Assembly (NCBI RefSeq): GCF_004216475.1
Contig: NZ_CP022303.1
Location: 3,658,001-3,722,000, forward strand
Direction: 5' to 3'
DNA: 64,000 nt
From: Thalassococcus sp. S3
Lineage (GTDB): Bacteria; Pseudomonadota; Alphaproteobacteria; Rhodobacterales; Rhodobacteraceae
Below, in pieces: positions 46,598 to 55,127 of the stretch (position 1 is the stretch's first letter; every line of letters starts with the position of its first letter). A model generated the notes under the pieces. The model was not told the origin of the DNA and did no database searches. It saw only the letters and a program-made list of their open reading frames with translations. Made by a program: the position numbers and the translations under genes.

Positions 46598-48175
46598 ATG
46601 GCAAGAATTGCATATATATTGCTGTGCCACAAAGACCCGGATGCTGTTATCCTGCAGGCGCAACGTCTGACGGCGGCGGGCGACTATATGTCGATCCATT
46701 TCGATGCGCGGGCTCCCGCCGACGCGTTTCAACGGATCAAGTCAGCACTGGACGACAACCCGCGCGTGGCCTTCGCCCATACGCGTATCAAATGCGGCTG
46801 GGGCGCGTGGTCTCTCGTCCAAGCGTCCCTTTACGCCATTGAATCGGCCGTTGATGCGTTCCCGCGCGCGACCCATTTCTACATGCTCTCCGGCGATTGC
46901 ATGGCGATCAAAACGGCTGAATACGCCCATCGGTTCCTCGACGAAAACGATGCCGACTTCATCGAAAGCTTCGACTATTTCGACAGCGACTGGATCAAGA
47001 CCGGCTGGAAGGAAGAGCGGCTGATCTACCGCCACTTCTTTAACGAACGCACCCAGCCCAAGCTGTTCTATGCGGCATTCAACCTTCAAGAAAAGCTTGG
47101 ACTGACGCGCAACATCCCCGCCGACATCCAGGTGCAGATCGGCAGCCAATGGTGGTGCCTGCGCCGCCGCACGATCGAGTGGATCCTGGACTTCACACGC
47201 CGCCGCCGCGACGTCATGCGCTTTTTCCGCACCACCTGGATCCCGGACGAGACGTTCTTTCAGACCCTCGTGCGCCATGTCGTGCCCGGGCACGAGATCC
47301 GCAACCGGACCCTGACCTTCCTGATGTTTTCCGACTACGGCATGCCCGTGGCGTTCTACAACGATCACTACGACATGCTGCTGACACAGGATTTCCTCTT
47401 TGCGCGCAAAATCAGCCCCGAGGCGGAAGAACTCAAGAGCAGGCTGGGTGATCTATACTCCGACACCGGTGTCGAATTTCGCATCTCCAACGAGGGGCAA
47501 AGCCTTTACACCTTCCTGACCGGTCGGGGGCGCATCGGGCGGCGCTTTTCCATGCGGTTTTGGGAAACCGAAAGCTCCCTGGGCCGCCAGCGTGAGCTGA
47601 TGATTGTGACCTGCAAGAAATGGCATGTCGCAAAACGCCTGCTGCATCAAATTCGGCAGATCACCAACGTCCCCACGATCGAATACCTCTTTAACGAGGA
47701 GGAAACGACTTTGCCGGATCTAGGCGGGATCCAGTCTACTTTGTGGAAACGCACCCGTCACCGGCGCGCGCTGATGCGCATGCTCTTTGACTACTACGAG
47801 ACCGACCGCCTGATCGTCTGCATGGATCCCGGAAATCTCGACCTGATGCAGGATTTCTTCACCGACCGTTCAAAAACGCGTCTGCTGGAAATCCAGTGCA
47901 AATTCACCGAGGAGTACCTGATCGGACACGCCATGCGCGTGGGCCTTGCGGGCGAACAAACAAGTCAAGCCACCCTCGACGGCCTGATCCCGACGATCCG
48001 CAACGACATCGTATATGAAAGCGATCTCATCAGAGACGCGAATTTCGAACATCACTACCGCATGCGCGAAACCGCCGATCTGGACGAGAATATGCACGCG
48101 CTGACGCAGTTCCTGACCATCGACACCGACAAAGCGCGTGCCCTGGCCGAGACCGAGTACCTTTTTGCCGACTGA
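46598..48175 (+). CDS. Beta-1,6-N-acetylglucosaminyltransferase-like protein with DUF5928 C-terminus
   Basis: A 525-residue protein. The N-terminal ~290 residues are a Core-2/I-branching (GT14-like) glycosyltransferase: MARIAYILLCHKDPD, SIHFDARAPAD, FYMLSGDCMAIKTAEY and GSQWWCLRRRTIEWILDF are the visible blocks. The C-terminal ~230 residues match the pattern of the DUF5928 extension seen in Rhodobacteraceae. The start MARIAY is the usual one. It probably builds a branched surface glycan. Divergent from the sulfotransferase gene. Confidence 0.85.
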   Translation: MARIAYILLCHKDPDAVILQAQRLTAAGDYMSIHFDARAPADAFQRIKSALDDNPRVAFAHTRIKCGWGAWSLVQASLYAIESAVDAFPRATHFYMLSGDCMAIKTAEYAHRFLDENDADFIESFDYFDSDWIKTGWKEERLIYRHFFNERTQPKLFYAAFNLQEKLGLTRNIPADIQVQIGSQWWCLRRRTIEWILDFTRRRRDVMRFFRTTWIPDETFFQTLVRHVVPGHEIRNRTLTFLMFSDYGMPVAFYNDHYDMLLTQDFLFARKISPEAEELKSRLGDLYSDTGVEFRISNEGQSLYTFLTGRGRIGRRFSMRFWETESSLGRQRELMIVTCKKWHVAKRLLHQIRQITNVPTIEYLFNEEETTLPDLGGIQSTLWKRTRHRRALMRMLFDYYETDRLIVCMDPGNLDLMQDFFTDRSKTRLLEIQCKFTEEYLIGHAMRVGLAGEQTSQATLDGLIPTIRNDIVYESDLIRDANFEHHYRMRETADLDENMHALTQFLTIDTDKARALAETEYLFAD

Positions 48176-48191
48176 TCCTCTTTCGGCGTCT

Positions 48192-49004
48192 TCACCGTTC
48201 CGCGGGCACCTGAAAGGTAAGCGCAGCCCATAGCGTTTCCCAAACAGCGGTCTCCGTCTCGGCTGCCGGGCGCAGAATGACGGCGTCCAGAAGATAGCGA
48301 TGGCCCGGTGTCACCGGTATCCAAACACGCCCTTCGGCATCGGTTCTTTGGGTTGAGACGATGACGAAATCATCAGGTCCCCTGTCGAACACCTCGACCT
48401 GCGCGTCCCGACGCGGCACGCCGCGATAAAGCAGGCGCACCGGAAAGGTGCCGTTCAGATCATCGGTATAGGGATTGGCTTCGGCCACGAACTCCGTCTC
48501 CATGCCGGTTTCCGCGTCCGCGCCCTGGGCGTGACCGACACCGACCAGCGCCTTTGCAAAGCGCACGTAAAGCTCTTCAAAACCCATCTCCGGCAGACCT
48601 CGCGCCTGATGGCGCGCCCGGATGTCCGGGAAATCCTTGTGATCGGCGAAACGCTGAAACTTGCTCCAGGTCGTGTAAGCGATCGTACTGTGCGCAGTCT
48701 GATGCACCGCGACCAGCAATCCATCCCCAAGCGGTTGCGTTTCGAGTGCCGGAATATCACCCATCCGGGCCTCGACCGCGGTGGTGTCGCCGTTTTGAAC
48801 AATGTCATAGCGGGCCGTGCGCCGTTCGAAGTAAGCCAGCGTGATGCCGCCGAAGTTCTCGCCATTTTTGAAATCTGCGACAACGGGCGCACCGCTTTCG
48901 ACTTGATATTGCTGCGGTTCGATCCAAAACTCGTGCGCGACGGCGCCGTTGGCGGGTGCCCCCAGCGCAAGAGTAAGGGCAGCTAGGATGCGGCGAACAG
49001 TCAT
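48192..49004 (-). CDS. Secreted DUF4198-family protein
   Basis: A 270-residue periplasmic protein with a signal peptide (MTVRRILAALTLALGAPANGAVA) and HEFWIEP right after it, the hallmark of DUF4198. The C-terminal half is an Ig/CNA-B-like domain with FPVRLLYRGVPRRDAQVEVF and TDAEGRVWIPVTPG. Family members are found next to nickel/cobalt uptake genes, and His24 could bind metal after cleavage. Its start lies only 13 bp from the divergent HupE/UreJ gene, supporting a joint role. Confidence 0.82.
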   Translation of the reverse strand: MTVRRILAALTLALGAPANGAVAHEFWIEPQQYQVESGAPVVADFKNGENFGGITLAYFERRTARYDIVQNGDTTAVEARMGDIPALETQPLGDGLLVAVHQTAHSTIAYTTWSKFQRFADHKDFPDIRARHQARGLPEMGFEELYVRFAKALVGVGHAQGADAETGMETEFVAEANPYTDDLNGTFPVRLLYRGVPRRDAQVEVFDRGPDDFVIVSTQRTDAEGRVWIPVTPGHRYLLDAVILRPAAETETAVWETLWAALTFQVPAER

Positions 49005-49017
49005 GGGCAGGCCTCGG

Positions 49018-50154
49018 ATGATGGTTGCGTCAAAACTGCGCACCCTTCTGGTCTTGTCAAGTCTCTGGCTCATCAGCCTCGGTGCTGTGGTCGACGCGCA
49101 CGAAGTCACCCCGACCATCGGCGATCTGACCGTCACAGACGGGCAGCTGGAGCTTGACCTGCGCTTGAACATAGAAGCGTTCGTGGCGGGGATCGACCTT
49201 GACGGGCTGGCGGATACCAACGCGTCGGACCGGTCGAACGCCTATGACAGGCTGCGCGCCCTGCCCCCCCAGGCGCTTGAAAGAGAGGTCCGTGATTTTG
49301 CACCGGGCTGGCTGGAATGGCTGCGCATCGATGCAGCCGGCCAACCCGTGCCACTTGACGTCGCGCGGGTTGAGGTGCCCGAGGTCGGCGATGTCGAACA
49401 GCCCCGCGCCACGCACCTGGTGGTGACAGGCCAGATGCCAAGCGAGGCTGGCAGCCTGGTGCTCACATGGCCTGACGGCGCGGGTGACCTTGTCCTGCGC
49501 CAACAAGGGGTCGAGGAGCCCTTTACCGGCTATCTCGAAGGTGGTCAGACGACCACCGAAATCCCTCTTGCCGGAGGGGGCATGCTGACGGGATGGCAGG
49601 TCTTTGCAGGCTACATACCCGTGGGCTTCGATCACATCCTGCCCAAGGGTCTCGACCATATACTGTTCGTTCTGGGCCTGTTTTTCCTCAGCACCCGCCT
49701 GATGCCGCTGATCTGGCAGGTCAGCGCGTTTACCCTCGCCCACACCGTCACGCTGGCCCTGGGCGCGCTCGACATCATCCGCATTCCCGGCGAGATCGTG
49801 GAACCGCTGATCGCCGCTTCCATCGTTTATGTCGCGGTCGAGAACATCTTTACCGACGGGCTCAACAAATGGCGGCCCGCGCTCGTCTTCGCGTTTGGCC
49901 TTCTGCACGGGCTTGGCTTTGCCTCCGTGCTGGAGGAGTTCGGCCTGCCCGCAAGCCAGTTCCTGCCCGCATTGATCGGCTTCAATATCGGAGTGGAGCT
50001 GGGCCAACTGACCGTGATCGCCATTGCCTTCCTTCTGGTGGGCTATTGGTTCGGTCAGAAAGCGTGGTATCGCAGCCGCATCGCCATTCCATGCTCTGCC
50101 GTGATCGCTGCCATCGGCGCGTTCTGGTTTATCGAACGCATCTTTCTGACCTGA
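49018..50154 (+). CDS. HupE/UreJ-family membrane protein
   Basis: A 378-residue protein with a signal peptide, a periplasmic N-terminal domain (about residues 28-190) and a C-terminal HupE/UreJ membrane domain of about six helices. The His motifs typical of the family are GFDHILPKGLDHILFVLG, FTLAHTVTLALG and GLLHGLGFASVLEE. Such proteins are linked to nickel, cobalt or copper transport. ATG 49018 was chosen; ATG 49021 is equally possible. It ends 5 bp before the convergent DUF1523 gene. Confidence 0.85.
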   Translation: MMVASKLRTLLVLSSLWLISLGAVVDAHEVTPTIGDLTVTDGQLELDLRLNIEAFVAGIDLDGLADTNASDRSNAYDRLRALPPQALEREVRDFAPGWLEWLRIDAAGQPVPLDVARVEVPEVGDVEQPRATHLVVTGQMPSEAGSLVLTWPDGAGDLVLRQQGVEEPFTGYLEGGQTTTEIPLAGGGMLTGWQVFAGYIPVGFDHILPKGLDHILFVLGLFFLSTRLMPLIWQVSAFTLAHTVTLALGALDIIRIPGEIVEPLIAASIVYVAVENIFTDGLNKWRPALVFAFGLLHGLGFASVLEEFGLPASQFLPALIGFNIGVELGQLTVIAIAFLLVGYWFGQKAWYRSRIAIPCSAVIAAIGAFWFIERIFLT

Positions 50155-50159
50155 CGCAC

Positions 50160-50810
50160 CTATTTGCTGCGCCAGCTATCCAGCCAACGCCGCAATCGCC
50201 CGCGACGCTCGTCAACGGCATCACCGGCGGCTTCCCAGCTATCTGCGATGTCTTCGAGCGTCGGATCAATGCGTGCGGCCCGAAACCGGCGCCAGCGAAC
50301 CCAAATCGCGTAGACCGACGCAAAAAAGACCGTCAGGATCACGATATTCACCCAATTGATCGGCTTTCCAACCTCTGGCCCGTCAATCGGGCGAAGGCTG
50401 ATCGCATTGGGATAGATCGTCAAAAACTCGTTCCGCCAGCCATAATGCGTCATCAGAAACCATTCCGGATTGGCGCGGGTCGAGACAGCGGCCTGCGCTT
50501 CGGCCTGCAGGTTGGAACTGTCGAGCTTGAAATAGGGCGGCCAGCCAAACCCCGTATCCTCGTTGCGGTAGACCATGATCCGGCCATTCGCACGGGTGGC
50601 ATTGATCAACCGCAGATCCCGGTTCTGCACCGCCTCGTCGTTGCCGGTATCCCCCTGGGCGTAGAATATCCTGTTAAAGCCCGAAAAATCCTGACGAATG
50701 ATCTCGGTCCCTTGGATACGCACGATATCGCGCTGGGGTAGGGTGTAGTGGAAAAAGGCCGCGATAAAGGTCCAGATAACGATCCAGAACGTCCACTTGA
50801 GATAGACCAT
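50160..50810 (-). CDS. DUF1523-family membrane protein
   Basis: A 216-residue protein with an N-terminal membrane helix (about residues 4-22), a periplasmic middle containing LPQRDIVRIQGTEIIRQD and THYGWRNEFLTIYPNAISLRPI, and a second helix near residues 150-168 followed by a basic cytoplasmic tail. This is the DUF1523 pattern seen in Rhodobacteraceae; no function is known. Last gene of the eight-gene minus-strand cassette that ends at 57448. Confidence 0.82.
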   Translation of the reverse strand: MVYLKWTFWIVIWTFIAAFFHYTLPQRDIVRIQGTEIIRQDFSGFNRIFYAQGDTGNDEAVQNRDLRLINATRANGRIMVYRNEDTGFGWPPYFKLDSSNLQAEAQAAVSTRANPEWFLMTHYGWRNEFLTIYPNAISLRPIDGPEVGKPINWVNIVILTVFFASVYAIWVRWRRFRAARIDPTLEDIADSWEAAGDAVDERRGRLRRWLDSWRSK

Positions 50811-50819
50811 GTCCAGTCC

Positions 50820-51086
50820 TCACATAAAATTCGTGACGTAGATCAGCACGCCGATCAACGTGATCGGCACAACGTATACGCCCAGGATCAGCTTGCGCCG
50901 GATGGAGCCGTCATATTCCTCAAGCCCGGCACGCACAAATGCTTCCTTGTCGCCGCTGTGCCCTTCGGTATGCCACGCCTCTTCCAGCTTTTTGCGCCGC
51001 ACGCTGCGGGAATAAAGCGACAGACACACATAGACGACTGTCAGAAAAGCCAGCAGCATCAATACCATGCGACCAAGTGCAATCAT
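50820..51086 (-). CDS. Small membrane protein (88 aa) of the AAA+ cassette
   Basis: An 88-residue protein with two hydrophobic segments (about residues 7-25 and 66-86) and a charged cytoplasmic-type middle (SRSVRRKKLEEAW, then FVRAGLEEYDGSIRRKL). I do not recognise a family. It starts directly after the stop of the DUF6638 gene and ends 9 bp before the DUF1523 start, so it is tightly packed in the operon. The regular layout argues for a real gene. Confidence 0.75.
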   Translation of the reverse strand: MIALGRMVLMLLAFLTVVYVCLSLYSRSVRRKKLEEAWHTEGHSGDKEAFVRAGLEEYDGSIRRKLILGVYVVPITLIGVLIYVTNFM

Positions 51087-52442
51087 TCAAAGTCTCCTCA
51101 TGGCGCCCCAGGGTCCGACCCGTGCGATCATGTCACGCTTGGGGCGTTTCGGCGGGGGAGCGGGGTCAGCCATATCGGGCTCATGCCCGAAAAGCGCGGC
51201 GCGCGCGCCTGCCTTGTCGACTTGGTATTCACGCGCCAGAAAGTCCACCACATAGGCCCGTTTCGCATCGGGCCAGCCGGCATAAAGGCGATAAAAAAGA
51301 TCCTTGTGGCAGATGAAAAGCTGACGCACGTCCATCTGCGTTAATTCCGCCAGCAGCATGTTGACCAGATCCGCATCCGGATGTGCCGCCGCGCGCAAAG
51401 TGTAGAAATAGGCCGGGTGGTCGGAACTGATGCGCGGCCAGTCTCCGCCCCCTTCCGCCCAGCGCAACATCGCCGCCAGACCGTGAAACGCCTCCGGCAG
51501 ATCGTCCGCATGCCGCCGGGCCAGCCGGCGCATATCGGCGCGGGTCGCTCCGGTGAGGTCAATGTCCCGTTCGGCGGCGACGTCGACCAGAATGAAATCC
51601 ATCTTCTGCCGCAGGATCGCCGCCGCATCCACACCACGAGCCTTCACAATCGGCTCCACCAGATCGTTGTACTCAAAGAACTTGGCGATCCGGTTCCGCT
51701 GGCTCAGATCAAAAACGTATTTCGTCGGCAAGTCGCCCAACGCCGCGCGGTCCTGCGAGGCGATTGCCGCGGGATGGTCCATCTCCTGAAACAGGTAGAG
51801 CCCCCCGAAATGCGCCGTCCAGAAATTGCGCTGGTCAAAGGACATCTCCTTCAATCGCACCGGATTGCGCGCGATGTCCCCGGTCTTGCCCGCCAGCCCA
51901 ATCATCTCGGCGATCAGCACATCGTCGAACCACGCATCTTCTTCGGTCTTGAACCGGTCCACCATCCCGGCCAGCCGGTCCACATCGCGCAGCGTGCCGC
52001 CCGTCGTATCCGCCTCGATCTCGATTTTGCGGATATCGAAGAGCTTGCGCGGCGAGGACACGTCATAGACCGAATTCACCATCTCGCCCGCCACCGCATC
52101 CTTCGCGGTCAGCGCGAAAAGCTGCGCCTCGTTCTCCTCGATGAACTTCCGCAGGATGCCACGGGACGTCGAGAATTTGGCATTCAAGAGCGGCGCGCGC
52201 TTCTGTTCGGTCGTGAGCAGGATGAATTGGCGGTTCACACCCGCATGGTTGAGATAGAGCGGATCGTCCAGTTCCTCTCCGATCTCCGGCGCGAAACCCG
52301 AAATGTCGATGTGAAAGTCGCTAAGCGCGGTGCGCTTGCCGGTCAGATGCTCCAGTGCGCGGTTGTAGCGTTCGACCAGAACGGGGCTTTCGACATGGAC
52401 GAGGTTGCCGAACATCAGCCCCTTTTCGATAAGCCGCCTCAT
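51087..52442 (-). CDS. DUF6638-family protein
   Basis: A 451-residue soluble protein opening MRRLIEKGLMFGNLVHVESPVLVERYN, a pattern I associate with DUF6638. It is rich in charged helices, with MSFDQRNFWTAHFGGLYLF near residue 200 and a basic, Pro-rich C-terminus. No catalytic motif or membrane segment is evident. The ATG overlaps the upstream small membrane-protein gene by ATGA. Always expected with the AAA+ ATPase cassette if the operon is conserved; function unknown. Confidence 0.8.
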   Translation of the reverse strand: MRRLIEKGLMFGNLVHVESPVLVERYNRALEHLTGKRTALSDFHIDISGFAPEIGEELDDPLYLNHAGVNRQFILLTTEQKRAPLLNAKFSTSRGILRKFIEENEAQLFALTAKDAVAGEMVNSVYDVSSPRKLFDIRKIEIEADTTGGTLRDVDRLAGMVDRFKTEEDAWFDDVLIAEMIGLAGKTGDIARNPVRLKEMSFDQRNFWTAHFGGLYLFQEMDHPAAIASQDRAALGDLPTKYVFDLSQRNRIAKFFEYNDLVEPIVKARGVDAAAILRQKMDFILVDVAAERDIDLTGATRADMRRLARRHADDLPEAFHGLAAMLRWAEGGGDWPRISSDHPAYFYTLRAAAHPDADLVNMLLAELTQMDVRQLFICHKDLFYRLYAGWPDAKRAYVVDFLAREYQVDKAGARAALFGHEPDMADPAPPPKRPKRDMIARVGPWGAMRRL

Positions 52443-52810
52443 GCGCCGCCCTCCCGCATGCCATCTTCGCTGCGCAACCGCTCGACCCGCTGCGCCATCC
52501 CGAACCAGACCAGCGCGAGGATCGGCAGCCAGAGGAGCGCAAAGCCCAGCGCGCTTTGCAGGTAGTAGAGCATCAATCCAAATGTACCCGCAATCGCCGC
52601 ACCTGCAGAAAAATCCCTGTCGTCGAAGAGCGCCAGAAGCACCCCGCTCAAGACCAGCAAAAGCCCCGCACTCATCGTGATGCCACCCGCCAAACGCCGA
52701 TGAGAACGCGTTTCACGCGGCACGAAGAGGCGCGGCACAAGAAGAGCCGCAAGGCCCACCAGGATCAGCGGCAGCCCGGTATTGGCGAGTGTGATAGTGT
52801 CGAAACTCAT
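52439..52810 (-). CDS. Membrane protein (123 aa) of the AAA+ cassette
   Basis: A 123-residue protein with about four hydrophobic segments (roughly residues 11-28, 44-62, 70-90, 88-106) and a charged C-terminus (AQRVERLRSEDG). No family recognised. It overlaps both neighbours by ATGA (the 101-aa gene upstream, DUF6638 downstream), which argues strongly that it is translated. Confidence 0.75.
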   Translation of the reverse strand: MSFDTITLANTGLPLILVGLAALLVPRLFVPRETRSHRRLAGGITMSAGLLLVLSGVLLALFDDRDFSAGAAIAGTFGLMLYYLQSALGFALLWLPILALVWFGMAQRVERLRSEDGMREGGA

Positions 52811-53112
52811 ACCTTGACCCGCCGCATCTGCAACAGCGTCACACTCGCCAACAGCAGCAGGGGCAACGCGAAGTCCCGATAGGCAAGCTGCGCGTTGAAG
52901 ACCAGATAGGCCGTCAGGCTCCCCTCAAAGAGCAACAGCGACTCCTCCAAAGGCAACCCCTCGAACCCCCGCGCCGCGTTGATCCCAAACGATCCCGCAA
53001 AGAGCAGCGAAACCGCGCCCAGAAAGATCCCAACACCCCGCCGCGCCGTGGGCTTTGCGATTGCAAAGCCAAGCCCGATTGCGGCCACGCAGAGGACAAG
53101 CGTCACAATCAT
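52807..53112 (-). CDS. Membrane protein (101 aa) of the AAA+ cassette
   Basis: A 101-residue protein with three or four hydrophobic segments, starting MIVTLVLCVAAIGLGFAIA. The start was set at the ATG opening the first membrane helix; a longer upstream frame overlaps the ATPase gene and looks non-coding. The stop overlaps the next gene by ATGA. It lies 22 bp downstream of the AAA+ ATPase. No family recognised. Confidence 0.72.
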   Translation of the reverse strand: MIVTLVLCVAAIGLGFAIAKPTARRGVGIFLGAVSLLFAGSFGINAARGFEGLPLEESLLLFEGSLTAYLVFNAQLAYRDFALPLLLLASVTLLQMRRVKV

Positions 53113-53134
53113 GTCCACGCCCCTTGCTGCGCAC

Positions 53135-55072
53135 TCACCCTTTCCCCTCCAGATACCGCCGCTTGGCCTCTTCCATCCGGCCCATGTCCCGCACTGCATC
53201 CTCGATGGCCACTTCATCCGACTTGTCGGCATAGCGAAACTCGCTGTCGGCGTATCGGTTGATCTCCTGGATCACCATCTCCACCGTGATCGGATGGCGG
53301 AGTTCCTCGATCATGCCTTTCTTCTCGTCATAGGGTTTGAAGAGGAAGAGATCGGGCTCCTCCATCCACTCATCGGGCAATTCGAAATCCATCGCGCGGA
53401 CCTTCACCGCGTCGGTGATGTTCTTGATCGCGCGCCCCGTGAAACGTTCGTCAGCCTCCTGAATGCCCTTCAGATAGGTTCCGAGCTTCGCGATCGTATC
53501 AAGGGCACCTAAATCCTGTGCGACCCTCTCGTAAACCCGGATAAGGCCCTGCTCCTGCGGTCTGGCATGGCTTTCAAAGCTGGCGGCCACGGCTTTCTTG
53601 ATCTCCTGAGCGGCATAGATCTCATGCTGCCCCAGCGGGATGTCGTGGTTTTTCCCCATCAGCAGGTAGAGGATGTCGATGTAATCCTCCCGCGTCTGCG
53701 GCCCATCGACAAGGAACCGCGCTCCGGCCCTTTGCCGCAGCGCATCATCCACGTTTTCGGGATAATTCGAGAACATCCCGAAGGTACAGTTGCCCCGCAC
53801 CACCGTATTGGCACCAGCAAAGCTCTCCATCAGCACCGCCGTGATCTCAAGCTGCCCCGCCGAGGACTGCCGGTCGCCACGCTTGCCGGCCAACTGGTCG
53901 ATGTCGTCGATGGTTCCGAAGCCGATCACCGTGGGATCGATGACGGTGTTGATGAAAGCCTTCGCGTTCTGCCCAGACTTGCCCTGATAGCTGTCGATAT
54001 TGTCTGTGCTCAGGTTCTGGTAGCGGAACGGGTAGCCCGCGATCTGGCAATAGTCATGGATCATGCCGGCCATCATCTGGATCAGCGTCGTCTTGCCCGT
54101 TCCCGGGGCCCCGTCGCCCATGAAGGTGAATATGAACCCGCCCAGTTCGGCAAAGGGGTTGAGCCGCCGGTCGAAATCATAGGCCATCAGCATCTTGGCG
54201 AGCTTCATCGCCTGATACTTGGCGATATGGTTGCCCACGACCTCGTTGGGCTGCTTGAAGGTCATTGTGAGCGTCGTGGCCTTGGCTTTCGAGGCCGGCT
54301 CGAACCCCCGGATCACCAGATCGTCGGCCTCGACCTTCCAAGAGGCCGCCCGGAACGGCTCCAGCCGGGGCGCGGTCTGGGCGCGAAGGGCCGTCTTTTC
54401 CATGACCTGTTCCGCAAAGGCGGTGACCGTGCCGATCAGATGTGCGTCATCATTGGCATGTCTGGCGAGGTCCTGATCCAGTTCCCAAAGCAGGCCGTGC
54501 AGGGCAAGCTGGCCGTTTTCGGTCAGCAATTCCTCGACCTCGCCCACCTCGACCGTGATCTCGCCCTGATGCGCCGCCATGAGTTGCGCGATGGCGCAGC
54601 CGAAAACCTGCGCCGTGATCAGCGCCTCGGCGGCAAGCAACTCAGTGAACTCCGTCTTCTTGCCCGCAGCCAGGCTGCCCGCGAGATTGGCCCGCTTCAG
54701 ATCGGCAAGGGCGGTCTGGCTGGCATAGGCCTCCGCCACGGCCAGAGAGATGGCGACGGACCGGCGCAGGGCATGCATCACCGTGGCCTGCGCGGGCGAG
54801 GTCAGCGCCTCCTCGGCATCGACCTCGGCAATGCGCGCGAGAAGCTGAACGCCTTCGGACCGGGCCGCGCGCTCTGTCACGAGGCCGGGCGTCGTGCTCC
54901 GAAACCGTCGCCGCGTCCCGATGCCGGCCGAGCGCTCCTCCGCCGGTGCGGGCGTCGTCGCGGCGGCAATGCGTGGCGCGTGATCAAAGCCCTGCAACAG
55001 GGCCAGAGCCGCCGGGTAATGCGCAACGATCTCGGTTTCGCGCAGTTCCATCTGGTCGGAGGTCAAACTCAT
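53135..55072 (-). CDS. AAA+ ATPase, uncharacterised, centre of the 50-57 kb cassette
   Basis: A 645-residue ATPase. Residues 1-240 are helical with an unusual Ala-rich composition. The AAA+ module starts near residue 270: Walker A GAPGTGKTT at 321-329 (Lys327), a Walker-B-like TIDDIDQL at 387-394, sensor-1 region FGMFSNYPE near 431-439 and an arginine-finger-like DDALRQRAGARF at 442-453. A C-terminal lid ends near residue 640. It probably remodels a protein or membrane complex made of its neighbours. No signal peptide. I do not recognise a named subfamily. Confidence 0.85.
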   Translation of the reverse strand: MSLTSDQMELRETEIVAHYPAALALLQGFDHAPRIAAATTPAPAEERSAGIGTRRRFRSTTPGLVTERAARSEGVQLLARIAEVDAEEALTSPAQATVMHALRRSVAISLAVAEAYASQTALADLKRANLAGSLAAGKKTEFTELLAAEALITAQVFGCAIAQLMAAHQGEITVEVGEVEELLTENGQLALHGLLWELDQDLARHANDDAHLIGTVTAFAEQVMEKTALRAQTAPRLEPFRAASWKVEADDLVIRGFEPASKAKATTLTMTFKQPNEVVGNHIAKYQAMKLAKMLMAYDFDRRLNPFAELGGFIFTFMGDGAPGTGKTTLIQMMAGMIHDYCQIAGYPFRYQNLSTDNIDSYQGKSGQNAKAFINTVIDPTVIGFGTIDDIDQLAGKRGDRQSSAGQLEITAVLMESFAGANTVVRGNCTFGMFSNYPENVDDALRQRAGARFLVDGPQTREDYIDILYLLMGKNHDIPLGQHEIYAAQEIKKAVAASFESHARPQEQGLIRVYERVAQDLGALDTIAKLGTYLKGIQEADERFTGRAIKNITDAVKVRAMDFELPDEWMEEPDLFLFKPYDEKKGMIEELRHPITVEMVIQEINRYADSEFRYADKSDEVAIEDAVRDMGRMEEAKRRYLEGKG

Positions 55073-55088
55073 CTCTGAAACCCTGTTC

Positions 55089-55109
55089 TTCTTCTCGATC
55101 CAAATACGG
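55089..55109 (+). repeat. Dispersed intergenic element, copy 3
   Basis: TTCTTCTCGATC, C, AAATACGG on the plus strand, between two minus-strand genes of the AAA+ cassette; followed by TCGCCGAAGGC. Same core as the copies at 2518-2538 and 42271-42291, but here inverted relative to transcription. Confidence 0.7.
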
Positions 55110-55127
55110 TCGCCGAAGGCATAAAAG

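Noticed and set aside
53567..55078. 503-codon plus-strand frame across the AAA+ ATPase gene
   Set aside because: Antisense shadow; the minus-strand ATPase has clear Walker and sensor motifs.
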